64,000 bases of DNA from JADHUC01 sp964623055. GTDB taxonomy: Bacteria > Planctomycetota > Planctomycetia > Pirellulales > Pirellulaceae. Location of the stretch: NCBI GenBank assembly GCA_964623055.1, contig CAZURK010000006.1, positions 62,001-126,000 of the forward strand. Reading direction: 5' to 3'. The translations under genes and the position numbers were made by a program. This document shows positions 51,144 to 58,875 of this stretch, one piece after another. Position 1 is the stretch's first letter. Every line of letters starts with the position of its first letter. A model generated the notes under the pieces. That model was not told the origin of the DNA and did not search any database. It saw only the letters and a program-made list of their open reading frames with translations.

Positions 51144-51456
51144 GAGAGCATTTCGTGGACGCTGCTACGCCCCGCCTTGGTCAAATGCACACAATACGCC
51201 CGGTAGCCAGATCGAGGATGTTGCAGTTCTACGGCGCAAAACGTCTATACGGGTCGTATCGGGCGCGGGAGAAGGTGGGCTAAACAGATTGACGATCACA
51301 GCAGTTCGAAACGAGAGTGCCCAGCCGTGCCGTCATCGGATCTTCCCGGTCGCGTTGACTTTGACGTCTGAGGCCGTCCAAGTGGCGCCGTTCGTGACTC
51401 CTCTGAGAAGTGGGAAACGATCGTTGTCAGTGGGTATCTCACCTTTCTGACTTCAC

Positions 51457-51486
51457 AAAAAAAGGGCCGCCTGCAAAGGCAGCCCT
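51457..51486 (-). terminator. Intrinsic terminator after porin 2
   Basis: AGGGC...CCT...AGG...GCCCT stem next to a run of seven A on the plus strand (T7 on the transcript strand). It lies 30 bp past the stop of the gene at 51517. Confidence 0.8.
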
Positions 51487-51516
51487 GTTGAGGATGAATG
51501 GCAGTTCCGCCGACCG

Positions 51517-52734
51517 TTAGAACGTGAAAACGGCGTCGATGCCAAACAGAGTCTGGTCTTGCCTGCCGATCACGGGGTCGAAGTCTTCGTATCGGACCTC
51601 GGGGCGAATCACGACATTGGGGTGCGGACGGTAGTTCGCACCCAGGGTGGCTACCCAAACTTCGCCGCGGGCGTTGCCTTTGAGCCACTCGAGTCGGCCG
51701 CCGACGCCCCAGCGGTCGTTGAGGGCAAGCAGCAAGTATTGGTTGACGGTGAAGATAGTGGTGGGAACACCAAGGACGGCGGTAGTGAGCAGCGCATTGT
51801 CCAAGTAGTCCGACTGTAAGACGTACTTCCATCGCTCATTCAGTTGCCAGTCGAGAACGATGCTGTGCTCGTAAGCGTCTGGATCGCTACCGCCCGCGTC
51901 GGCGAATCCAAAATCACCCATCGTCGTGCCGTAGGCGAAGCTCATATCGTCCGTGACCTGCACGTTGAAGCCGCCCAGGAACGTGTTGCCACCATTGTTG
52001 CTGAAACCGGTGTCCCAGCCTTGCGTCCAACCAGCGTAGAACGTCAGGCGATCGCTGCGGGCCCACTTGGCAAGGACGCCCGTATGCGTGAACGGCTCGA
52101 AGAACAACGACCCGGATTTCGAGTAGAAGAAGTTCTCCGGCGCGGGAACCGTTTCGTAGCCGATGATCGTGTAGAAATGGCCTACTCGGAGCGTGAGGTC
52201 GTCATAGACGACGTCTGCATAGAGTTGCGGGATTGCGCTACCGTAGAAGTTGCCGTTATCCCAACCTTCGTCCCATTGCCCAGCCCGACTGCCAAAGGCT
52301 TGGGTGTCTTGACCATCCGTACCGTACGCGTAGTCCATACGGAAACCCCAGTCCCAGCCATAGCCGTGGTTCTGGGCCTCTTTCTCGGCGTAGAGCCAGA
52401 ACTGTTGTAACTGAAGGACGTTGGGGTAGTTGTTGAAGACGGATGTACCATCCCCGTTCGTGCCCTCGGTGTGGTATCCCATTTGGACCCATCCGCCGAT
52501 CTTCACGCCCCTGCACGTTTCCGGGAACAATTCCCACGGCTCCATGCCCCAGGAATCGTCATAGTACACCGGATCAGGCTCCGCAACGACGTCGCTGGGC
52601 AGCGCCTCAGCCTCCTCCTGGCTTACGTAGTAAATCCCATCGGTCGCCAGCCCGACCCCGTCGTCGGCGACAGCATTTGTCACGATCAAGGCACAGATTC
52701 CAATGACCGTTACGACGATCCTTGTCGTTCTCAT
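51517..52734 (-). CDS. Outer-membrane beta-barrel protein (BBP2/porin-like), paralogue 2
   Basis: Outer-membrane beta-barrel, about 405 residues. The start at MRTTRIVVTVIGICALIVTNAVA is chosen by comparison with the paralogue that begins MKTTRIVV and because GGGGGA lies nine bases upstream. The sequence then runs ADDGVGLATDGIYYVSQEEAEALPSD, WELFPETCRGVKIGGWVQMGYHTEGTNGDGTSVFNNYPNVLQLQQFWLYAEKEAQNHGYGWDWGFRMDYAYGTDGQDTQAFGS, and ends TLFGIDAVFTF. This copy lacks the Cys-rich linker of paralogues 1 and 3. Closely related to paralogues 3 and 4. Likely an outer-membrane porin; substrate unknown. Confidence 0.87.
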   Translation of the reverse strand: MRTTRIVVTVIGICALIVTNAVADDGVGLATDGIYYVSQEEAEALPSDVVAEPDPVYYDDSWGMEPWELFPETCRGVKIGGWVQMGYHTEGTNGDGTSVFNNYPNVLQLQQFWLYAEKEAQNHGYGWDWGFRMDYAYGTDGQDTQAFGSRAGQWDEGWDNGNFYGSAIPQLYADVVYDDLTLRVGHFYTIIGYETVPAPENFFYSKSGSLFFEPFTHTGVLAKWARSDRLTFYAGWTQGWDTGFSNNGGNTFLGGFNVQVTDDMSFAYGTTMGDFGFADAGGSDPDAYEHSIVLDWQLNERWKYVLQSDYLDNALLTTAVLGVPTTIFTVNQYLLLALNDRWGVGGRLEWLKGNARGEVWVATLGANYRPHPNVVIRPEVRYEDFDPVIGRQDQTLFGIDAVFTF

Positions 52735-53160
52735 CTCCGTCATTCCCCCAATCCATAGGTGACTCGATGCTCGACGGATCGACCGCACAATCGCCAACTC
52801 CGTCCAGCTCGGCCAGTGTTACGTAAACGATATGTTTTGGCACTTCGCAGCACGACATCCCTGGCTACGAGGTGAGACATTTCTGTAAGGGTGGTATCGG
52901 ACGATGCTGAATGTGCGCTGAAGACGTCCACGGCCACTACAACCCGAAACCAAGCGCCATCGCCTCGTTGCCGTCCGGTCATGACGCTTGTGTCGATCCT
53001 GACGCCCACCAGGTGGCCGCACATGTAGTACAGAGGCCATAGTCGCCACAAGCCGAGTCTAACCGTCGTCCATTCGCGAGTGCTCCTCGACGAATCCAGA
53101 AGAAAAGGGCCGCCACGCCGGGCGGCCCTATTGATGTTTGCTTGCACCAAGTCGGTCACC
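52735..53160. other. Duplicated spacer between porins 2 and 3
   Basis: About 426 bp that align by eye along most of their length with the spacer at 54454-54879. Shared strings include GGTATCGGACG.TGCTGAATGTG, GTCCGGTCAT and CCAGGTGGCCG. It carries the terminator of porin 3 near 53103-53129 and the promoter region of porin 2. Short open frames here are not counted. Confidence 0.7.
53103..53129 (-). terminator. Intrinsic terminator after porin 3
   Basis: AAAAGGGCCGC, a short loop and GCGGCCC; the A-run gives a T-tract on the minus-strand transcript. It lies 32 bp past the stop at 53161. Confidence 0.8.
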
Positions 53161-54453
53161 CTAGAACGTGAAAATGGCATCGATGCCAAAGACGGTCGAG
53201 TCCTTGACGCCAAGTAGGTGATAAAACTGATCGAACACATCGATGCGGACTTCCGGACGGATGACCACATTGGTGTGGGGACGGTAGTTCGCACCCACGG
53301 TAAACTCGCTGAACTGCTCATCGGACCCGGCGAGTTGAAGCCACTCAAACCGAGCGCCAAAAGCCCATCGAGGATTCAGTGTGTAGAACACATACTGATT
53401 CACATCCATAAGCGGGCCAAAGGGGTTGACCAACGTGTTTTCAACGTAGGAAGTCTCGACAACGTAGTTCAAACGATCGGCAATCTGCCAGTCCAAGAAG
53501 ATGCTGTGGCTGTAGGCATCAGAGTCGCTGCCCGGCCCTGGAAGGACGAAGCCGAAATCGCCCATCGTGGTCATGTACGTCAACGAGATGGCATCGGTCA
53601 ACATGACCGAGAAACCACCCAGGAAGATATCGCCCCCGTTGTGGTCAAAACCCGTATCCCAACCGGCAGCCCAGCCGCCGTACAACGTGGCACAATCCGC
53701 GACTGGATACTCGGCCAAGAAACCCGTGTGGGTGTACGGCGCGTACAGGAATGCGAACGAGTGGGAGTAGAAGAAGTTGTCCGGGGCTTGCACGCTTTCA
53801 TAGCTGACAGTTTTGAAGAATTTCCCGGCCTTCACCTTCAGATCGTTGTAGGCCACTTCCACGTACAATTGGGGAATCGCATGGCCGTAGCGGAAGCCTG
53901 CGTCCCATGACGTGTCCCAATTGCCGGGTTCACTTCCGTAAGCTTGCGTGTCTTGGCCATCCGTACCGTAGACATAGTCGAAACGGAAGCCCCAATCCCA
54001 ACCACTACCGTAAGTCTCCGCTACCTTTTCCGCATAGACCCATGCCTGGTGCAATTGCAGCACGTTGGGATAGTTGTTGAATGGGTGCACTTTCGGATTG
54101 CCGGATGGGAAATCCGCTGTACCCCATACGCCGGCACCGTTGGCCCCCTCGGTGTGATATCCCATTTGGAGCCATCCACCGACCTTGAACCCTCGGCAGG
54201 TTTCCGGGAACAGTTCCCACGGGTCCATGTAACACGGATCGCAACCGCCGCCCTTGCCGGTCTTCTCGCAGCCACAACCATCCTCTTTGCCACTCTGGAC
54301 GGCATCGCCGTCCTTCTGAGATGCATCCTCCTTCTCTTGACCAACGTAGTAAATCCCATCGGATTCCAACTGAACTAGCCCGTCGGCCGCGGCATCTGCC
54401 GCAAGCAAGGCACAGGCGCCCACGACCATTACGACGATCCTTGTCGTTTTCAT
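53161..54453 (-). CDS. Outer-membrane beta-barrel protein (BBP2/porin-like), paralogue 3
   Basis: Outer-membrane beta-barrel, 430 residues. The signal peptide is MKTTRIVVMVVGACALLAADAAA. A short Lys/Asp-rich and Cys-rich segment (KEDGCGCEKTGKGGGCDPCYMDPWELFPETCRGF) follows, then barrel strands GGWLQMGYHTEGANG, NNYPNVLQLHQAWVYAEKVAETYGSGWDWGFRFDYVYGTDGQDTQAYGS. It ends VFGIDAIFTF. Strongly related to paralogues 2 and 4, including the aligned flanking spacers. GAGGGA upstream supports the start. Likely role: passive outer-membrane transport; substrate unknown. Confidence 0.88.
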   Translation of the reverse strand: MKTTRIVVMVVGACALLAADAAADGLVQLESDGIYYVGQEKEDASQKDGDAVQSGKEDGCGCEKTGKGGGCDPCYMDPWELFPETCRGFKVGGWLQMGYHTEGANGAGVWGTADFPSGNPKVHPFNNYPNVLQLHQAWVYAEKVAETYGSGWDWGFRFDYVYGTDGQDTQAYGSEPGNWDTSWDAGFRYGHAIPQLYVEVAYNDLKVKAGKFFKTVSYESVQAPDNFFYSHSFAFLYAPYTHTGFLAEYPVADCATLYGGWAAGWDTGFDHNGGDIFLGGFSVMLTDAISLTYMTTMGDFGFVLPGPGSDSDAYSHSIFLDWQIADRLNYVVETSYVENTLVNPFGPLMDVNQYVFYTLNPRWAFGARFEWLQLAGSDEQFSEFTVGANYRPHTNVVIRPEVRIDVFDQFYHLLGVKDSTVFGIDAIFTF

Positions 54454-54879
54454 ATTCCCTCACTCCCAAACCTTAGATGACTAGGTGGTAAACGGGTCGG
54501 CGGCACAATCGCCAACACCGTCAAGCTCTGTCAACGCAACGCAGACGATATGTTGCGGCACCCCGCAACACGAGGTCCCTGGCTGCGAGGCGAAGCACTT
54601 CTGTAAGCGTGGTATCGGACGGTGCTGAATGTGTGCTGAAGGTATCGACAGCGACTGCATGCCAAAACCGAACGGCTTCGCCTCGCCGCGGTCCGGTCAT
54701 CGTGTTTGTGTCTATCCTGACGCCGACCAGGTGGCCGTACACGCAGTGCAAAGGCCAGAACCGCCATTGCCCGAGTTCTGATCATCATCCATTGGCGACT
54801 GCTCCTCGGCGAATCCACGAAAAAAGGGCCGCCGTGCCAGGCGACCCTATCGAGGGTTTGCGTTTGCCAAGTCGGTGAC
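54454..54879. other. Duplicated spacer between porins 3 and 4
   Basis: Counterpart of 52735-53160; the two are of similar length and share many strings. It carries the terminator of porin 4 near 54830-54848 and the promoter region of porin 3. No separate gene is supported. Confidence 0.7.
54830..54848 (-). terminator. Intrinsic terminator after porin 4
   Basis: A-run followed by GGGCCGCC, a short loop and GGCGACCC, a stem with one mismatch. It lies 31 bp past the stop at 54880 and is the counterpart of the hairpin at 53103-53129. Confidence 0.7.
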
Positions 54880-56115
54880 TCAGAACGTGAATATGGCGTC
54901 AATGCCAAGAGTCGTTGAGTCTTGAAGGCCGCCCCCCAGGTCGAAATCGTCGTAACGGACTTCTGGACGGATCACGACGTTGGGATGGGGCCGGTAGTTG
55001 GCACCGATGGTGACGTCGGCGAATTCCACCTGTGTTCCATCGGCACGAATCCATTCGAATCTGGCACCGAAGGACCACCGGTCATTGACCTCAAAGAGAA
55101 AGTACTGGTTCAGAGTCAACAGTGGACCGACGGTCGCGCTAAAGAGCGTGTTGTCCAGGTAGTCAGTCTGCAAAACGTAGGTCAAACGGTCCGTCACGCT
55201 CCAGTCCAGCAACATGGTGTGGAAATACCCATCCGAATCGCTGCCCGGCCCCGTGGCAAAGGCAAAATCGCCCGCGGAAGTGTAATAGGCGAAGGTCAGG
55301 GCGTCGGTCAATTGCAGCGATAGGCCAGCCAGTAAGGCGTCGCCGCCGTTGCGCTCATAGCCCGTGTCCCAGCCCCACGTCCAGCCACCGTACAACGTCA
55401 CGTTATCGCTGTAGTCCCACTCCGCCACGAATCCCGTGTGTGCAAAGGGTTCGAGTAAGAAGCTGACCGAGTGAGAGTAGAAGAAGTTCTGCGGAGCCAT
55501 GACGCGTTCATAGCCAACGATCGAGAAGAAGCGGCCGACCTTGACGCTCAAATCGTTGTAAGCAACCTCCGCGTACAGTTGCGGCAGGGCGTGGCCGTAG
55601 AAGGCGCCGGCATCCCATGTCGTATCCCAGTTGCCCGGCGTACTCCCGATCGACTGTGCGTCTTGGCCATCGGTGCCGTATACATAGTCGAACCGGTAGC
55701 CCCAGTCCCAGCCATAGCCGTTGGTTTCCGCAGCCTTCTCCGCGTAGACCCAGGCCTGGTGCATCTGAAAGGTGTTGGGATAGTTGTTGAACGGCCCTCT
55801 CACAAGAGCCGGGGCCGCCACCCCAATGCCATTGGCCCCTTCAGTATGGTAACCCATTTGGATCCAACCGCCGGCCTTGAAGCCTCGGCACGTTCTGGGG
55901 ACGAGTTCCCACGGATCCATACCATAGGAATTGTCATAGTACACCGGCTCGGGTTCCGGCTCCGGCACGGCGTCGCTGGGCGACGGGTCGGTGTCATCCT
56001 GATTGACGTAGTGAATGTCGTCGGACGCCAACCGCACAAGGCCGTCTGCCGCCGCGTGTGCGGCAAACAGGGAACAAATGCAGGCGACAACAAAAGCACT
56101 CCTTACTAACTTCAT
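54880..56115 (-). CDS. Outer-membrane beta-barrel protein (BBP2/porin-like), paralogue 4
   Basis: Outer-membrane beta-barrel, about 411 residues. The start at 56115 is preferred (GGGGAG upstream) and gives the signal peptide KLVRSAFVVACICSLFAAHAAA. The mature sequence DGLVRLASDDIHYVNQDDTDPSPSD precedes WELVPRTCRGFKAGGWIQMGYHTEGANGIG and NNYPNTFQMHQAWVYAEKAAETNGYGWDWGYRFDYVYGTDGQDAQSIGS. It ends TLGIDAIFTF. First of the array in transcription direction. Promoter not identified; the 375 bp upstream show no clear boxes. Confidence 0.88.
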   Translation of the reverse strand: MKLVRSAFVVACICSLFAAHAAADGLVRLASDDIHYVNQDDTDPSPSDAVPEPEPEPVYYDNSYGMDPWELVPRTCRGFKAGGWIQMGYHTEGANGIGVAAPALVRGPFNNYPNTFQMHQAWVYAEKAAETNGYGWDWGYRFDYVYGTDGQDAQSIGSTPGNWDTTWDAGAFYGHALPQLYAEVAYNDLSVKVGRFFSIVGYERVMAPQNFFYSHSVSFLLEPFAHTGFVAEWDYSDNVTLYGGWTWGWDTGYERNGGDALLAGLSLQLTDALTFAYYTSAGDFAFATGPGSDSDGYFHTMLLDWSVTDRLTYVLQTDYLDNTLFSATVGPLLTLNQYFLFEVNDRWSFGARFEWIRADGTQVEFADVTIGANYRPHPNVVIRPEVRYDDFDLGGGLQDSTTLGIDAIFTF

Positions 56116-56490
56116 GTTTGGCACTCCCCAATCCCATGAGGTAATTGTGTTGTGAACGGATCGCGGGTGCAGACCGCGATACTGATAAGGTGAGCGAGAA
56201 TGACGGTTGTGCAACATCTAGGCAGATCAAAAAACAGGACTCCCAGCCTCCGCTGTGAAGTCGTTCTCCAGTGATCGTATCGGTTGCACTGTCAAGCGCG
56301 CGACGGGCACTTCAAACAAATTCGCGTCGCTTTTCTCCGATGACGCACAGTCGTGACGCTTGTAAAGATTCTCGGGCGACGGCCGGCGGCACAGAGGAAA
56401 GTGCGCGCAGAGAAGGACAAGAAAGACTGAATATGAAGGCGCCGTAAACCTTCCAATCGCGGCGCATTCCGCATGCATTGTCAGCGGAAC
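56116..56490. other. Intergenic region upstream of porin 4
   Basis: 375 bp between the ftsY stop and the porin 4 start. I see no gene, no long palindrome and no sigma-54 motif. It must hold the promoter of porin 4. Confidence 0.5.
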
Positions 56491-57507
56491 CTAATCCGCA
56501 AAAAGCGCATCCACGAAACGGTCCACGTTGAATAGTGCCAGGTCTTCGGGTTTTTCGCCAGTACCGACATACTTTACCGGAAGGTCAAACTGCTGCCGAA
56601 TCGGAATCACCACACCACCCTTGGCTGTGCCGTCCAGCTTGGCCAGCACGATGCCCGTACATCCGGCCGCGTCGGAGAAACCCTTGGCCTGGCTAAGGCC
56701 GTTTTGACCGGCGGTGGCGTCCAGCACGAGCAACGCCTCGTGTGGAGCGCCGGGGATTAGCTTCCCTACAACACGACGGATCTTCGAAAGCTGGTCCATC
56801 AGATTGGCCTGTGTCTGCAGGCGGCCGGCCGTGTCGATAATGCAAACGTCGGCGCCGGTTTCCAGCGCTTCGGCAACGGTTCGATGGGCAACGCTCGCCG
56901 GATCGCTGTTAGGCTCGCCCTTGACGATCGGGACACCGATCCGTTCAGCCCAGATGGTCAGTTGTTCAACGGCGGCAGCCCGAAACGTATCGCCCGCCCC
57001 CAGAACGACCTTCTTGCCCTGTTGGTTGAACATGTGTCCGAGCTTCGCGATGGACGTGGTCTTTCCCGACCCATTCACGCCGACGACCATGATGACCGTG
57101 GGGCCGCTGTCGGCGAATACGATGGGCTCTTCCGGTTGAGCCATCAATTCTCGAAGCTTGACCTTGATCGAATCCAGTACCTCCTCCATCTGAACGACGC
57201 GGGCGCGGAGGTCCGCCCCAACCTGATCGCAGATTTCGCCGGTCGGTCCGCCGCCCATGTCCGTGCGGACCAGGATGGCGAACAATTCGCTGAGAAAATC
57301 ATCATCGACCAGACGGCCTTTCTGTTTGAACAGGTCCCGTATGTCGGTATTCAGTAGTCGATTGGTCCGTTTCAGGCCCTGCTTGATCCGCGCAAAAATC
57401 CCGCCTCCTGCCTGACCACTTGCGTCGTCCGCTTCCGCCTGTTCGGCCGGTGTGTCGTCGGCATTCTCGCTGTCCGGCTTTCCTTTCAGTCGATCAAACA
57501 GTCCCAT
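56491..57507 (-). CDS. ftsY: Signal recognition particle receptor FtsY
   Basis: FtsY is the GTPase receptor for the signal recognition particle at the inner membrane. An acidic N-terminal part (GKPDSENADDTPAEQAEADDASG) contacts the membrane or SecY. The N domain follows, then the G domain: GVNGSGKTTSIAKLG (143-150 on), GAGDTFRAAAVEQL, CIIDTAGRLQTQANLMDQL, LAKLDGTAKGG. It ends VGTGEKPEDLALFNVDRFVDALF. The length of 338 residues is normal. It follows nusB and ribH in the same direction. Its upstream gap of 202 bp holds a palindromic element. Confidence 0.95.
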   Translation of the reverse strand: MGLFDRLKGKPDSENADDTPAEQAEADDASGQAGGGIFARIKQGLKRTNRLLNTDIRDLFKQKGRLVDDDFLSELFAILVRTDMGGGPTGEICDQVGADLRARVVQMEEVLDSIKVKLRELMAQPEEPIVFADSGPTVIMVVGVNGSGKTTSIAKLGHMFNQQGKKVVLGAGDTFRAAAVEQLTIWAERIGVPIVKGEPNSDPASVAHRTVAEALETGADVCIIDTAGRLQTQANLMDQLSKIRRVVGKLIPGAPHEALLVLDATAGQNGLSQAKGFSDAAGCTGIVLAKLDGTAKGGVVIPIRQQFDLPVKYVGTGEKPEDLALFNVDRFVDALFAD

Positions 57508-57555
57508 CGTAGTTCCCGTAATGTCTCTGCGAAGATTTGAGGAAGATGTCTCGTC

Positions 57556-57675
57556 GTCTCTAACACCTCAGGTCATTTTGAAATTGTCAGTCGGATGGGC
57601 ATTCCTGCCCGTCTGCTTTGGGTCGGGCAGGAATGCCCAACCTACTGAAAACAAGAGGCGCGAGGTACTGGAGAC
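57556..57675. mobile_element. 120-bp MITE-like element (GATGGGCATTCC family, copy 2)
   Basis: Central stem GATGGGCATTCCTGCCCG paired with CGGGCAGGAATGCCCA, and weaker outer inverted ends GTCTCTAACACCTC (57556-57569) and GAGGTACTGGAGAC (57662-57675) with three mismatches. Aligns with the reverse complement of the 43069-43124 region beyond the core. No coding capacity. Confidence 0.7.
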
Positions 57676-57709
57676 TATAGCGACAGTTCGCCATCTTGTC
57701 TTGGGTACA

Positions 57710-58114
57710 CTATTCGTGCTCGTGAAGCAAGCGGTCCAGTACCCCATTGACGAACTGGGCGGACTGCCGCGTGCCGAACCGTTTCGCCAGCTCCACCGCT
57801 TCGTTGATGGCGACCCGGCCGGGGGTGTCTGCGTACAGTATTTCATAGGCGCCCAATCGGAGGACGTTGCGGTCCGTAGCTGCCATTCGATCCAGGCTCC
57901 AGTTGTCCGCTTTATCCGCCAGCATCTGGTCCAGCTCGGGGCGGTTCCGCCGGACGCCGGACAGCAGGGAACGAGCAAATCGGACCAGTTCCGGATCTTC
58001 CTGCAATCGCCGCCGCAGAAACAGATCGCTGGCCGCCATGTTATGCTGTGGATTCAGATCGTCTTCGTATAATAACTGCAAAACGACTTGTCGGGCTCGG
58101 CTACGGCGAGGCAT
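57710..58114 (-). CDS. nusB: Transcription antitermination factor NusB
   Basis: NusB, 134 residues, all-helical RNA-binding protein that with NusE binds boxA in rRNA leaders and prevents termination. MPRRSRARQVVLQLLYEDDLNP is the typical N terminus; DRNVLRLGAYEILYADTPGRVAINEAVELAKRFGTRQSAQFVNGVLDRLLHE is the conserved C-terminal half (VAINEAVELAK...S..FVNG.LD). It lies between ribH and ftsY on the same strand. Confidence 0.95.
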   Translation of the reverse strand: MPRRSRARQVVLQLLYEDDLNPQHNMAASDLFLRRRLQEDPELVRFARSLLSGVRRNRPELDQMLADKADNWSLDRMAATDRNVLRLGAYEILYADTPGRVAINEAVELAKRFGTRQSAQFVNGVLDRLLHEHE

Positions 58115-58192
58115 AGTGGTGGTGACTTCCAGTCAATTGGGGCAGGGGCATGAGCGTTTGTCGGCGGCACGCGGTCACTTCGGTGTCTGGCC

Positions 58193-58253
58193 GGTAGCTA
58201 CGGTCGCCGGACCGTGGACAATCGAAGCGACCACGGTCTGGCGACCGTAGCTA
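58193..58253. repeat. Inverted-repeat element (GTAGCTACGGTCG family, copy 2)
   Basis: Arms at 58193-58216 and 58230-58253, complementary with one mismatch over 24 bases, loop 13. The right arm is identical to that of the copy at 16545-16604. It lies between ribH and nusB. Confidence 0.85.
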
Positions 58254-58326
58254 CAATTCCCCGATGTTGTTTCCTGCGGGCTCCTAAGCAAGTCTTGCGG
58301 CCAAGGCCATCAAGGCAAGCCCTGAC

Positions 58327-58803
58327 TTACGACTGCGGCGAGATTTTTCTCAGGAGGCTTACCATTTCCACAGCAGCCTCGGCGCACTCGACACCTTTAT
58401 TGCCCACGTTGCCGCCGGAACGATGAATTGCCTGCTCCAAATTGTTGCACGTCAGCACGCCAAACAAGACGGGAATACCGGCGTCCAAGGCGATCCGCCC
58501 CAGGCTCAGACTCACTTGCCGGTTGATGTGTTCGTCGTGGGTCGTTTCGCCCTTGATCACCGCCCCCAGACACAGCACGGCAGCGTACTTGCCGGAGCCT
58601 GCGAATTCCCGCGCCACCAGTGGTATTTCCCAGGCGCCGGGGACCCAGGCGACGTCAATGGCATCGTCGGCCACTCCGCGCGATGCCAGCGTATTCACCG
58701 CTCCGGACAGCAGTTTCGAGGTTATGGAATCGTTGTATCGCGATACGACGACTGCAAATCGACAGTCAGCGACGGCGCCGTCGCCTTCAAAAACGTTAGG
58801 CAT
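58327..58803 (-). CDS. ribH: 6,7-dimethyl-8-ribityllumazine synthase
   Basis: RibH condenses 5-amino-6-ribitylaminouracil with 3,4-dihydroxybutanone phosphate in riboflavin synthesis and forms an icosahedral or pentameric shell. VVVSRYNDSITSKLLSGAVNTL and VAWVPGAWEIPLVAREFAGSGKYAAVLCLGAVIKGETTHDEHINRQVS carry the substrate-binding and catalytic residues (His in the THDEHI region). PVLFGVLTCNNLEQAIHRSGG....NKGVECAEAAVEM completes the family. The length of 158 residues is normal. The order ribH-nusB-ftsY is usual in many bacteria. Confidence 0.96.
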   Translation of the reverse strand: MPNVFEGDGAVADCRFAVVVSRYNDSITSKLLSGAVNTLASRGVADDAIDVAWVPGAWEIPLVAREFAGSGKYAAVLCLGAVIKGETTHDEHINRQVSLSLGRIALDAGIPVLFGVLTCNNLEQAIHRSGGNVGNKGVECAEAAVEMVSLLRKISPQS

Positions 58804-58875
58804 TCACAAACTCCTACGGTTCCAATACGACCTCCGCCACCAACGGCTCGTCTGCCGTCTGTTGCCCGGATTCGT

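Larger units (their letters stand above)
51026..51516. other. Intergenic region between porin 1 and porin 2
   Basis: Holds the TTTAACGGCAAGCC-family element (51060-51143) and the terminator of porin 2 (51457-51486). The remaining bases show no gene. The promoter of porin 1 must lie here; no convincing boxes were seen. Confidence 0.55.

Noticed and set aside
50246..51283. 345-residue rightward open frame across porin 1
   Set aside because: It is antisense to the barrel gene, is Val/Arg/His-rich, has no signal or motif, and follows from the codon bias of the opposite strand.
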